Positions 52,501 to 57,901 are shown, counted from the first letter of the stretch. The stretch: DNA of 64,000 nucleotides from Tridacna crocea (GCA_943736015.1 OX031065.1:48958992-49022991); one strand, 5' to 3'. The notes: generated from the letters alone by a model not told the origin. Numbers and translations are program-made.

Positions 52501-53101
52501 TGTTTTTGTCTCTTTGTCGTGGATAAGCACGTGATGCTATGTCTACAGAGCTTTCACTTGACGCAGTGCTAGCTCGTTTATAATTGGGAGAACTTTGATG
52601 ATGAGATACAGATTTTCGAGTATGAATATTAGTTTCCGGTTCGGACGAATCCGAAATATGCACATTACCAACGAAAAGAGAATCACTCGGTAAATGACTA
52701 TGATTGAGATTATAAAATTGTTTTGTTTGCGGTAGTTCAACGATTGGTTTTATACTCCCATGTTGATAAAGGTCACGTTTAGTAATCCTCGTGTCAGCAT
52801 TGGAAATCCCATAACCACCCCGCGATTTAATGTATGATTGTGACGTCATTTTGGGAGTCGGTTTGGGCCTAATTTGGAGTTCATTTCTGTCATTCCATCG
52901 ATAAAGAAGAACGGAGTCCTCAAACGTATCTACGTCAAACACACCCTGGATGGTTCCCTCTTTGAAAAGCTGTCTGCAAAACTGTAGCGCACTTTTTCTA
53001 TCCCTTAATTGACTTGGATATCGTTCTAGGACAGATGTGACAAGCTGGGAACCTTTAAATATATTGCTCTGGCCACCAAACCGTGTTCTGCCACCGTCCA
53101 T
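30504..53101 (-). CDS. DEP- and FH2-domain formin, 13 coding exons, 1511 residues
   Basis: Exons on the minus strand, in order: 53101-52057, 50704-50522, 46962-46893, 45548-45461, 43864-43657, 42373-42257, 41753-41705, 40993-40864, 39181-39053, 37333-37265, 36498-36417, 34890-34796, 32774-30504. They total 4536 nt with no frame break, and all introns are GT-AG. Domain order: DEP-like 12-69 (IFKGSQLV to LLYRW); disordered 70-280; coiled coil 284-328; FH1-like PPPLPPRP at 370-377; FH2 395-755, with MKPLKW at its start, STIWHTVQEP, and the invariant GN-x-x-N as GNYLN at 601-605; a disordered Ser/Asn/Gln/Pro tail 756-1511 with PPLPPR near 1319. FH2 dimers nucleate actin and cap barbed ends; FH1 binds profilin-actin and SH3/WW proteins. 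I see no GBD/FH3 or DAD. The ATG lies directly at an acceptor and the first DEP helix is missing, so more 5' coding exons may exist beyond what I can find. Confidence 0.9.
32775..33504. other. Formin intron, mostly unrecognised
   Basis: A TPA scrap at 33248-33295 (GGTCCAAATTGAAATC); the rest is AT-rich. Confidence 0.45.
33505..33740 (-). mobile_element. TPA element
   Basis: TTAA at both ends; the palindrome centre is enlarged (GCTGGGTAAATGCCAGC). Confidence 0.85.
33870..34135 (+). mobile_element. GCF element, nearly full length
   Basis: Ends CTGTGAAAAGGGGGCTTAAT and ATTAAGCCCCCTTTTTTACAG; perfect inner hairpin AGGTCAGCCTGCGCAGTC. Confidence 0.82.
34200..34540 (+). repeat. SINE-2 with AATC tail
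   Basis: GAAACTCCAGGAAAGC body, GGCGTTAAACAC and then about ten AATC units (34494-34535), a typical SINE 3' end. Confidence 0.75.
34660..34750 (+). repeat. PAL-J hairpin
   Basis: AGATCAGACTGCACG and its complement around CTGTGCAG, near-perfect. Confidence 0.7.
34796..34890 (-). CDS. Formin exon 12: end of FH2
   Basis: 95 nt, acceptor ctcgtttctag, donor TCCGAT|gtaagt, phase 1 in and 0 out. It encodes ALEVIGAQEKVLQDVRDL and TARYFQVDNSD, the usual FH2 close ('l-x-x-x-x-x-y-F-g-e-d'). Confidence 0.88.
34929..35164 (+). mobile_element. TPA element in formin intron
   Basis: TTAA at both ends; centre GCTGGTTTACCAGC. Confidence 0.85.
35165..35445. other. Unassigned intron sequence
   Basis: Contains CAGACGGACACACGGACAG, common in mollusc noncoding DNA. 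Confidence 0.4.
35446..35668 (-). repeat. SINE-3
   Basis: Minus-strand copy with tail AAATATGTTTAAACT and B box GAGTTCGATACC. Confidence 0.78.
35825..36052 (+). mobile_element. TPC element, full length
   Basis: TPC: left end CCCTTTACCTGATATGCC, core GGAGAAATTGCTCGTTACGAG, right end identical in type to the TPB left end (ATGGAGTAAAGGG-TTAA). TTAA flanks at 35825 and 36049. Confidence 0.87.
36060..36378 (+). repeat. GAT/GGT/GAG trinucleotide microsatellite
   Basis: About 300 bp of interrupted GAT with GGT and GAGGAG blocks. On the formin strand it is a C/T/A-rich tract beginning about 40 nt after the exon 11 donor. Confidence 0.95.
36417..36498 (-). CDS. Formin exon 11: FH2 C-terminal helix
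   Basis: 82 nt, acceptor tttttttcaattcag, donor TCGGCAG|gtatgc, phase 0 in and 1 out. It encodes LLDQNARKDAIRP and SFRVTAENFFSA, corresponding to the 'F-x-x-k-m-x-x-F' part of FH2. A 300-nt trinucleotide repeat begins about 40 nt past the donor. Confidence 0.85.
36598..36826 (-). mobile_element. TPA element, full length
   Basis: TTAA at both ends; palindrome perfect; 100 bp upstream (transcript sense) of exon 11. Confidence 0.9.
36945..37240 (+). repeat. SINE-2, most complete copy
   Basis: A-box GATCTCACTCGGTAGC, B-box GTGAGTTCGATCCC, body GATAGTCATTGCGACAGG, tail TGTTGAAAACGGCGTTAAAC. Confidence 0.8.
37265..37333 (-). CDS. Formin exon 10: FH2 C-terminal coiled coil, part 1
   Basis: 69 nt (23 codons, phase 0), acceptor tttcttaaaaaacag, donor GAGAAG|gtgagt. 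It encodes VSFEGIQDALSNLLSDLRSV, the long FH2 helix that packs as a coiled coil. Confidence 0.86.
37469..37684 (-). mobile_element. TPA element with CCCTTTCCC ends
   Basis: TTAA at both ends; right end TTTGGGAAAGGG, an end type shared with TPD, on a TPA core. Confidence 0.85.
37685..37832 (+). mobile_element. TPA remnant
   Basis: GATAGGAAACATTTAGG and GGCTTTTAAACATGGGATTG. Confidence 0.5.
37975..38475 (+). repeat. Unclassified dispersed repeat (copy at 54455-54955)
   Basis: About 500 bp, from CATCAATGGCGCCG to AACAATATGGCTGCCTC, alignable with 54455-54955; the right half is a loose tandem of TACGAAATGA-CAAAGTGAG. Confidence 0.75.
38476..38939. mobile_element. 464-bp element with 48-bp terminal inverted repeats
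   Basis: Left GTACCCTTGGCCGCTCGCCT...CCCGCTGCGCCA pairs with right TGGCGCAGCGGGAG...GGCCAAGGGTAC with very few mismatches. No coding region. It abuts a CAT9-like right end (38940-38983). Confidence 0.85.
39053..39181 (-). CDS. Formin exon 9: FH2 post-knob helices
   Basis: 129 nt (43 codons, phase 0 on both sides), acceptor tttgttcttcaag, donor GCTCAG|gtaata. It encodes DGKGTLLEFVLKTYCQ, equivalent to the FH2 'D-x-k-x-T-L-L-x-f-l' helix, then a region ending in NMRHAAQ. Confidence 0.88.
39300..39695 (+). repeat. Element P
   Basis: From TCTCCCGCTAGATGGCATTC to CATGCGCAGACAACGG; the inverted counterpart is 58345-58720. Confidence 0.75.
39696..39935 (+). mobile_element. GCF element
   Basis: Hairpin AAGTCAGCCTGCGCAGTC perfect; right end GCATTAAGCCCCTTTTTG. 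Confidence 0.78.
39936..40150 (+). mobile_element. Diverged GCF element
   Basis: GATGCATCAGCAAAAAGTATCGACTC; hairpin collapsed. Confidence 0.5.
40238..40385 (+). mobile_element. TPC left half
   Basis: Stops inside the core at GAAATTGCTCGTC. Confidence 0.75.
40447..40695. mobile_element. 245-bp palindromic element with inner tandem
   Basis: Inverted ends GGCCATCGCCTATGAATTTG...GATGCTCGA and TCGAGCATCG...CAAATTCATAGGCGATGG (about 45 bp). The interior is a degenerate tandem of GCGATAGTACGATG / CATCATACTATCGC units. Confidence 0.8.
40864..40993 (-). CDS. Formin exon 8: FH2 GNYLN motif
   Basis: 130 nt, acceptor gtttattcccag. It encodes ISLKNLMETLLAVGNYLNG followed by DFGQADGYALDVMNKLKE, the most diagnostic FH2 signature (GN-x-x-N, then G-x-A-x-G-x-x-L-x-x-L-x-K-L). 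The donor GAAAAG|gtactc is weaker than the others but keeps phase 0 into exon 9. Confidence 0.92.
41135..41605 (+). repeat. 40-bp minisatellite in a formin intron, about 11 copies
   Basis: Unit TTACTTAAGTTGCCTTTGCG + ACAAGTTTACTGCCATTCCG, exact 40-bp period. It fills most of the 711-bp intron between exons 8 and 7 and ends about 100 nt from exon 7. Confidence 0.95.
41705..41753 (-). CDS. Formin exon 7: FH2 micro-exon
   Basis: 49 nt, acceptor ctttttgcag, donor AACAG|gtgagt. It encodes EQQLRELNTACNELTN, the helix just before the GN-x-x-N motif (compare 'TAACEELRKS' in Diaphanous-type FH2). Phase 1 in, phase 2 out. Confidence 0.86.
41754..42256. other. Formin intron, no recognised element
   Basis: GACGGACGGACGG at 41990 and repeated 'ATATTGACGGA' motifs only. 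Confidence 0.5.
42257..42373 (-). CDS. Formin exon 6: FH2 knob/coiled-coil
   Basis: 117 nt, acceptor agttttgtttttag, donor GAAATAG|gtaatt, phase 1 in and out. It encodes QLDHPEYLVFELSKV and DRLEFIRFRYKTQ, matching the FH2 pattern of a helix with 'E-x-f-x-x-x-l-s-x-v-p-x-l-x-x-R-L' and 'F-x-x-x-f'. Without it the FH2 would lack about 39 residues, so it is needed although short. Confidence 0.86.
   Translation of the reverse strand, partial: DNWITQSTWFLSCPKLTTSPIVSSLFASDIKHSGIYLK
42374..42679. other. Formin intron, no recognised element
   Basis: AT-rich. Confidence 0.5.
42680..42910 (+). repeat. SINE-1
   Basis: ACCGAGTAGGTAAGTGG, GCGAATTCGATAC, CTTTCCAGC, CACATGCGGACG; tail ends at CGTGATATGGCC. 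Confidence 0.7.
42921..43149 (-). mobile_element. TPD element
   Basis: TPD: ends CCCTTTCCCAAAC / TTTGGGAAAGG, core GGAGAAATTGCTCGTTACGAG and complement, perfect here. Confidence 0.82.
43157..43385 (-). mobile_element. TPA element, full length
   Basis: TTAA at both ends; perfect palindrome. Confidence 0.9.
43406..43620 (+). repeat. SINE-3 with perfect 12-bp target duplication
   Basis: Insert 43418-43608 between AAACAAAGCCGT at 43406-43417 and 43609-43620. Head GAGGTAGAGCGTTGG, B-box GAGTTTGATTCCCGG, tail AAATATGTTTAAAC. Confidence 0.9.
43657..43864 (-). CDS. Formin exon 5: FH2 knob region
   Basis: 208 nt, acceptor ttctgtttccag. It encodes LVSIYDSERSKRIVICMK, the usual FH2 'l-D-x-k-r-x-n-i-x-I' segment, then a helix-rich stretch ending EKTLHYVRRKGA. 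Donor gtaggt (phase 1). A weaker donor nine nt earlier (AAAAG|gtgctg) keeps the same phase and would drop three residues. Confidence 0.87.
43986..44214 (+). mobile_element. TPB element, full length
   Basis: TTAA at 43986-43989 and 44211-44214; core perfect. Confidence 0.88.
44218..44290 (+). repeat. tRNA-like sequence
   Basis: TTTAGCTCAGTAGTTATGG and GGTTCGAATCA at tRNA-like spacing, but no acceptor stem pairing; probably a SINE head. Confidence 0.35.
44320..44420 (+). mobile_element. GCF hairpin portion
   Basis: CATGTCAGCCTGCGCAG with inverted CCGGCTGACATGG. Confidence 0.65.
44421..44678. other. No recognised feature
   Basis: Unassigned formin intron sequence. Confidence 0.5.
44679..44906 (+). 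mobile_element. TPA element, full length
   Basis: TTAA at both ends; one mismatch in the palindrome (TTCTTC). Confidence 0.88.
44907..45460. other. GCF scrap and an unclassified repeat pair
   Basis: 45180-45340 (GGACACCGTTACT, CCAATGTGCT...) resembles 46650-46790. Confidence 0.35.
45461..45548 (-). CDS. Formin exon 4: FH2 lasso end and linker
   Basis: 88 nt, acceptor atgttattgtag, donor CAACAG|gtaagc. It begins KLFSNPEVSD, completing the lasso LF motif, then a basic RRGRSRQQ stretch that corresponds to the variable FH2 linker. Phase 2 in, phase 0 out. Confidence 0.88.
45605..45925 (+). mobile_element. GCF element
   Basis: Perfect hairpin AGGTCAGCCTGCGCAGTC; right end AATCCCCCCTTTTTTTCAGAG; the middle carries a short duplication of AAGGACTTGTCTCTGTCATG. 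Confidence 0.75.
46020..46285 (-). repeat. SINE with tRNA-like head
   Basis: On the minus strand: GTAGCTGTAACTCAGTCGG, GATGGTTCAAATCTCC, then a SINE-2-like body. Confidence 0.6.
46893..46962 (-). CDS. Formin exon 3: FH2 lasso
   Basis: 70 nt, acceptor gttatcaacag, donor gtaagt. It encodes SSDENSTIWHTVQEP and VDSEEIEK, matching the FH2 pattern (t)IW-x-x-v-x-e-p then the acidic elE that leads to LF. Phase 1 in, phase 2 out. Confidence 0.88.
47016..47190 (+). mobile_element. TPA element, short
   Basis: Internal deletions in both arms; core intact; shares TTAA 47188-47191 with the next copy. Confidence 0.78.
47188..47416 (-). mobile_element. TPA element with CCCTTTCCC ends
   Basis: TTAA at both ends; centre GCTGGTATCCAGC; right end TTTGGGAAAGGG. 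Confidence 0.87.
47600..47705 (+). mobile_element. GCF scrap
   Basis: CATTAAGCCCCCTTTTGCCAG end and a degraded hairpin. Confidence 0.45.
47761..48140 (+). mobile_element. PAL-I element with duplicated left half
   Basis: 47761-47895 (flank plus left half) is repeated as 47896-48028, each with CAGAGCTCCAGATAAGAGG; the full palindrome (TACTCATTAGAATCGTCTCG) lies at about 48005-48080. Confidence 0.8.
48141..48788. other. No recognised feature
   Basis: Formin intron; nothing recognised. Confidence 0.5.
48789..49017 (-). mobile_element. TPD element, full length
   Basis: TTAA at 48789-48792 and 49014-49017; core AGAAATTGCTCGTAACGAG and complement. Confidence 0.86.
49199..49212 (+). repeat. Poly-G tract
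   Basis: At least 13 consecutive G; a shorter run sits at about 43901-43910. Confidence 0.9.
49330..49430 (+). repeat. PAL-J hairpin
   Basis: GATCACGATCAGACTGCAC and GCAGTCTGATCGTTATC. Confidence 0.7.
49597..49745. mobile_element. TPA fragment fused to GCE fragment
   Basis: TPA left half stops at GGGAAAAGTAGAAAAT; GCE starts TCGCGCAGTCTGACCAGGG. Confidence 0.6.
49746..50199. other. No recognised feature
   Basis: AT-rich formin intron. Confidence 0.5.
50200..50396 (+). mobile_element. PAL-I element, best copy
   Basis: Central palindrome 50266-50340: 36-bp arms around ATC, perfect. Outer ends CAGAGCTCCAGATA and TATCTGGAGCTCTG. Confidence 0.88.
50522..50704 (-). CDS. Formin exon 2: short FH1 and start of FH2
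   Basis: The acceptor is ttctcgccccag|CTTCAACC. A second AG seven codons in would shift the frame into a stop. The exon encodes HPPPLPPRPGRG and then KMKPLKWTRI, the classic FH2 opening. Donor AAA A|gtaagt, phase 1. The whole FH1 is this one proline run. Confidence 0.9.
51000..51112 (+). mobile_element. MAR element, right part
   Basis: Hairpin CGGATTAGACTGCGCGG and end GCCCTTTTTCGCGTGTTGC. Confidence 0.6.
51144..51367 (-). mobile_element. TPA element, full length
   Basis: TTAA at both ends; core intact with one change. Confidence 0.88.
51480..51975 (+). mobile_element. MAR right end split by a CAT9 element
   Basis: MAR end CCCCTTTTTACGTGTTGC is followed by the CAT9 element, after which ACGTGTTGCAAGCAATAT continues. 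Confidence 0.8.
51546..51965 (+). mobile_element. CAT9 element with perfect 9-bp target duplication
   Basis: Element 51555-51956; ACGTGTTGC at 51546-51554 and 51957-51965. Ends CATCTTCGC and GCGAAGATG. Confidence 0.94.
52057..53101 (-). CDS. Formin exon 1 in this window: DEP-like domain, linker, coiled coil
   Basis: The acceptor ctatgtttacag precedes ATG directly; the donor is ctacag|gtaagt, phase 1. It encodes residues 1-348. The DEP features are F-x-G-S-x-L-V, a Lys-Ser-Ala-Leu helix (the usual R-x-x-A-v), G-T-I-Q-G-V, then F-E-D and L-L-Y-R-W. The helix that normally precedes F-x-G is absent, so either the domain starts in an earlier exon or it is truncated. The heptad-rich stretch EKQLIEQMKRMKKEH to IAQMLEN predicts a coiled coil ahead of the FH1. 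Confidence 0.88.
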
Positions 53102-53132
53102 CTGTAAACATAGAAAAGAAAACTTAAATATT

Positions 53133-53390
53133 TGTGACCCATCACCTAAAAAAGGGACCATCTGGGAATTTTATACATCAATTAGATAAAAACAGATGAA
53201 CGATCATGCAGGTCTTTTTAAGTTGATAGTTCAAAAATGATTGTTTAAAAAGTTACAATGACCATTTTTCATGCAGAAAATGTCATTGAAACAAAAATTG
53301 GCAACCCTGGTCAGCCTGCGCAATTCGCGCAGTCTGACCAGGGTTGATACTTTTCGCAGTTCCTAAAAGGTCCCTTTAAAACATTTAATG
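53133..53390. mobile_element. GCE element, edge 31 nt from the formin exon 1 acceptor
   Basis: Left end TGTGACCCATCAC at 53133; hairpin CTGGTCAGCCTGCGC; far end truncated at AGGTCCCTTT. It contains CATCAATTAGATAAAAAC, the uninterrupted form of the site used at 56216. Confidence 0.8.
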
Positions 53391-53479
53391 GAAAATACCA
53401 AGAAAATTATATACAAGCTTTTAGCTTTTACAGTACATGTATTTTTTGGGCTAAAAGATTTATTTCACATTAAAGGCCC

Positions 53480-53708
53480 TTAACCCTTTCCCAAACGATA
53501 AACTATTGGACTAGACCAAATTGAAAGCATTTGCAGACAACAATTCAACTCTTGCTAAAAAGAAGATTTCTGTCTTTGATTGGGTAGAAAACATTGTGGG
53601 AAAAGGAGAAAATGCTGGTAACCAGCATTTTCTCCTTTTTCCACAATGTTTTCAAAAGGCTACTATTCAAGACCCGTAAAAACCAGGGATTGTTTGGGAA
53701 AGGGTTAA
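53480..53708 (+). mobile_element. TPA element with CCCTTTCCC ends
   Basis: TTAA at both ends; core intact. Confidence 0.88.
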
Positions 53709-53977
53709 ACAGTAAACGCTCACAGCCAAGGTCGACTTGTACATGTTATAATATAAGAAGCCTGACATAAGATAAATACACAGTAACCTTGTTATTCAGC
53801 TGGGATAGGCCACTGACACAATTCCTTCGCTCTCATATCATTAAAGAATCATGAAAGTCGCAATCCACTTACGTTTGGTCAAATTAAATTCCCCCAAATC
53901 AGTAAGTATACAGTATGTATTATTTGTGCACTATGGTTGGACCTAGAGGAAAGAGTGGGCTGGCTTTGTCTTTAAAT
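53709..53977. other. No recognised feature
   Basis: Unassigned upstream sequence. Confidence 0.5.
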
Positions 53978-54200
53978 CGTGACCAAACGACAGAATTTTA
54001 GACTAGTCCAAGATGGAAAATTAAGCCTTTGCAGACGAAAATTACATGTGGTTCAAACGACATTATTTTATCTTGATGGGATAGAAAACATTGTGGGAAA
54101 AGGTGAAAATGCTGGTAACCAGCATTTTCACCTTTTCCCACAATGTTTTCGAAAGTCATCTTCCTCCAGGTCATAAAATGTCGGAAAGATGTGGTAAAAT
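53978..54200 (+). mobile_element. TPA element with altered core
   Basis: Core uses AAAGGTGAAAATGC on both arms, a compensated A-to-T change relative to other copies; no TTAA remains. Confidence 0.78.
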
Positions 54201-54454
54201 ATCTCTGCAGAGTTCATTTTGTAATCAAGGGTTTTTAAAAAAGGGTTTTTGATTCGATCGTATCTTAAACTATCGATCATCGAACACAGACCCACTGTCT
54301 ACTTATCTTTATCAGGTAATGGCATGCAAACCCTTAACCCGTAAACTATGTTACTTCTTTTCCACAGGATCGAAAATTTTCACCCTCAGCCTCATGATAA
54401 AATCTTATAGATGTCCAAACTGAAAGCGTTTGCAGCCCAGAAAAGAACAAGTAA

Positions 54455-54955
54455 ATGTTGACGCATAACATCAATGGCGCCGTTCATCAGTCATTTCTGA
54501 AATAAGGCATATCACAGCATTTCAAATTGTCCAAAGTAAACTTATGCAGAAATCGGTGAATAATGAACTGAGAAGCCCTTAACAATCTTTAGAACCCAAC
54601 TATAAAGTTAAAAAAAGAAAGAGGCAATAAGTGTAAGACACAATCATAGCCATTCTTCGCCGAATTTAACATGAGTCAATTGGAGCTATGCACAAACGCA
54701 GATGTCATTAGGTAAACAACACAAGAAAATAGTATTAAAACTACGAAGGTACTTAATTACTAAATTGATATTAAAATCTGGGTATGAAATTATCAAAGTG
54801 AGTACGAAATGATCAAAGTGAGTACGAAATGACCAAGATTAAAAATATAGGTGGGTATGAAATGACAAAAATTGTACGATATGGCCTTGGTACGAAATGA
54901 TCTAATTACGAAACGCGTTAAAGTCGCGTAAACAATATGGCTGCCTCTATACGTA
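54455..54955 (+). repeat. Unclassified dispersed repeat, second copy
   Basis: Alignable with 37975-38475 along its length. Confidence 0.75.
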
Positions 54956-55100
54956 GCTTGCAAAGTCCGCCCAGGGTGATCTGTGTCCAATTTCTTTTTT
55001 GTTTAAAGTTGAAATTGTCTGCATGACAAAGGACCACTCTATATACGTATCATAATTCAGTTGGTTAGACCAAAAATGAATTTCACAGATCCTAAACGAT

Positions 55101-55330
55101 TTAACTCCTTAGTACCAAACGACAAAATTTTAGGCTTGTCCAAATCGAAAGCATTTGCAGACGACGAAATAAGTGACTAAGAATTTGACATTTGTTTTGT
55201 GAAGGGTAGAAAACATTGTGGAAAAAGGAGAAAATGCTGGTTACCAGCATTTTCTCCTTTTCCCACAATTTTTTCTAAAGGTTTCTTTCTCAGGGTCGTC
55301 AAAAGTAAGGATTGTGTGGTACCGGGTTAA
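55101..55330 (+). mobile_element. TPA element
   Basis: TTAA at both ends; core intact except TTTTTTC at the right edge. Confidence 0.87.
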
Positions 55331-55363
55331 TGCCTTGTTTGGAAAAATGCATCAGGGACATGA

Positions 55364-55545
55364 ATTAGCTCTTTACCACAAAAACCCGACTTTCAACAAC
55401 CCTGAGAAAGAAGCCTAAAGAAAATATTGTGGGAAAAGGAGAAAATGCCGGTAACCAGCATTTTCCCCCTTTTGCCACAACATTTTCTATCCTATCAAAG
55501 TCAGAAATCATCATATAAACAAGTTTTAAGTTGTTGGATAACCCT
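55364..55545 (-). mobile_element. TPA element, right end missing
   Basis: CTCTTTACCACA left end; core with several mismatches. Confidence 0.65.
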
Positions 55546-55849
55546 GAGAACTAATGACATTCATTGCAACAGACTGTATTCGTATTGCATACAAATATAA
55601 ACAAATGTTTCACATCGCGCTGTCTCCATTGCGCTTAGTTTTTTGTTATAATAACCACGTGAATGTATAGCTAGGTGCACCGGCCACCGCGAGACAACTG
55701 AAAAACTGTTGAAAACAACACCAAACATCAAATAAAATACCCAAACGTACTCCGTCTGTGTACGATTCGAGCATCAAAGAGGGAAAAGGTTTCTGTCTTA
55801 AACGTATAAAAGAGTGTCTGTGTGCATTTTTGAAATTAAATACCAGGGC
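55546..55849. other. No recognised feature
   Basis: Unassigned. Confidence 0.5.
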
Positions 55850-55990
55850 CCGTTCGCGACAGTTATTCAAGTTACAAACTTTAGTCTTATTCTATAGTTA
55901 GAAAGTGACGAGATGTCTGATTGGCTAAACGAAATACGGCTTTACGATGTCCTTCAGCCAATCGGAAACTCCGTTACTCTGAAATTCAGA
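55850..55990. repeat. GATTGGCT palindrome family
   Basis: GTCTGATTGGCTAAACG and CAGCCAATCGGAAAC. Confidence 0.5.
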
Positions 55991-56167
55991 AAATTCTCTA
56001 GAACTGATTAAAAATAATATCAATAATTGGTCATATCTACGGGCGTTGAACAAAATATTAATAAAAGGTACCATAACAAAATAAAGGATAATTCAAACAT
56101 TAGGAAGTGTTGAAAAGCCGGGTTTTCTTGACGAATCAAGTTTCAATATAATCCTTGAATTAAGGTA

Positions 56168-57328
56168 TGTGGCCTGTCACTCGAAAAGGGGCAGTCTGGA
56201 AATTCCGGACATCAATTAACTGATTACCAAACGACAAATTTTTAGAGAAGTCCAAATCGAAAGAGTTTGCAGACGACAAAATAAAAGTGACTGAAAATTT
56301 GAAATTTGTTTTCTGAAGGGTAGAAAACATTGTGGGAAAAGGAGAAAATGCTGGTTAACAGCATTACCAAACGACAAAATTTTAGACAAGTCCAAATCGA
56401 AAGATTTGCAGACGACAAAATAAAAGTGACTGAAAATTTGAAATTTGTTTTGTGAAGGGTAGAAAACATTGTGAGAAAAGGAGAAAACGCTGGTTAACAG
56501 CATTACCAAACGACAAAATTTTAGACAAGTCCAAATCGAAAGCATTTGCAGACGACAAAATAAAAGTGACTGAAAATTTGAAATTTGTTTTGTGAAGGGT
56601 AGAAACATTGTGGGAAAAAGGAGAAAATGCTGGTTAACAGCATTACCAAATGACAAAATTTTAGACAAGTGTCCAAATCGAAAGCATTTGCAGACGACAA
56701 AATAAAAGTGACTGAAAATTTGAAATTTGTTTTGTAAAGGGTAGAAAACATTGTGAAGGAGAAAATGCTGGTTACCAGCATTACCAAACGACAAAATTTT
56801 AGACAAGTCCAAATCGAAAGCATTTGCAGACGACAAAATAAAAGTTGCTGAAAATTTGAAATTTGTTTTGTGAAGGATAGAAAACATTGTGGGAAAAAGG
56901 AGAAAATGCTGGTTACCAGCATTTTCTCCTTTTTCAACAATGTTTTCTAAACCCTTCTTCCTCAGGGGTGTCAAAAGTAGAGAAATTTGTTTTGTGGATT
57001 GTGGAAAAAGAAGAAAATGCTGGTGACTAGCATTTTCTCCTCTTTCCACAATGTTTTCTAAACCCTTCTTTCTCAGGGGTGTCAAAAGTAGGGATTATGT
57101 GGTAGTGGGTTAAATAAAAACAGATTAAAGATAGTGCAGGTCAGTTTAAGTTGATGGTTCAAACGTGATTGTATAGTAAAGTAGAATGACCACTTTTCAT
57201 ACAGATCATAAAAAGATAAGTCATTAAAGCGACAACTGTCGATCCTGGCGAGTCTGCGCGGATTGCACTGCGCAAGCTGACCAGGGTCGACACTTTTCGC
57301 AGTTCCCAGATGGCCTGACGGGTCACAT
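56168..57328 (-). mobile_element. GCE element split by the TPA array
   Basis: Ends TGTGGCCTGTCA and TGACGGGTCACA; the body breaks at CATCAATTAA and resumes TTAAATAAAAACAG, matching the unbroken copies at 53133 and 24921. Confidence 0.85.
56216..57113 (+). repeat. Tandem array of TPA half-elements
   Basis: Flanked by TTAA (56216-56219, 57110-57113). Five units of about 140 bp each start at ATTACCAAACGAC and run to the palindrome centre GCTGGTTAACAGC or GCTGGTTACCAGC, then join directly to the next ATTACCAAACG. The last unit completes the palindrome and is followed by a second, shortened core (about 57001-57060) and the right end. Confidence 0.92.
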
Positions 57329-57364
57329 GTATAATTATTACCTCCTTCGCCACCATAAGCTACA

Positions 57365-57450
57365 TTTCAGCTTAGGCAGACGGCGTAGATTAAGATCGGA
57401 CATCACAGAGCACGCAGTCTGATCTTTGATCTACATCGTCCGTTTCATCG
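57365..57450 (+). repeat. PAL-J hairpin
   Basis: GATTAAGATCGGAC and GTCTGATCTTTGATCTAC. Confidence 0.6.
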
Positions 57451-57604
57451 TCATATTCGAAGATTAAGATTACTACTCAAGTAGAAAAGAATATGTATGG
57501 TCAGTCACTCAGTGGCCGAAAAAGTTGGATTTAATCATGTACGCCCGAAGCCACTGAGTTTTAAAGTTTTTTCCTCTATTTATTATATATAGATCTACAT
57601 ATAT

Positions 57605-57872
57605 ATGTAAGCCGTGCTCTGTGAAAAGGGGGCTTAATGCATCTGCAAAAAGTGTCGACTCATGTCAGCCTGCGCAGTCCGCGCAGGCTGACATGGGACG
57701 AAACTTTTTGCCACAATGGCAATTTAATGACTTTCAAAAGACCGTTCTATACCCTTTAAGTTCATCCAGTTGATAGCAAAATAAGAATATATATGTTATG
57801 TATCCATAATTCTGTAATGAACTACCATGTCGGTTTATTTTTTCTGTTAAGCCCCCTTTCGCCAGAGCATGA
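57605..57872 (+). mobile_element. GCF element, full length
   Basis: Ends CCGTGCTCTGTGAAAAGGGG and CCCCCTTTCGCCAGAGCATG; perfect hairpin ATGTCAGCCTGCGCAGTC. Confidence 0.82.
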
Positions 57873-57901
57873 CAAATACACAGAAATAGTGCATTCACGT
57901 T

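Noticed and set aside
53874..53945. Possible minus-strand exon ahead of formin exon 1 (donor gtaagt near 53874)
   Set aside because: The phase needed to join exon 1 contains a stop, and the acceptor side lacks a pyrimidine tract.
56216..57085. Long minus-strand reading frame of about 289 codons
   Set aside because: It is a read-through of the tandem TPA array; the same peptide pieces (ENIVGKGENAGNQHFLLFPQ) recur in every TPA copy in several frames.
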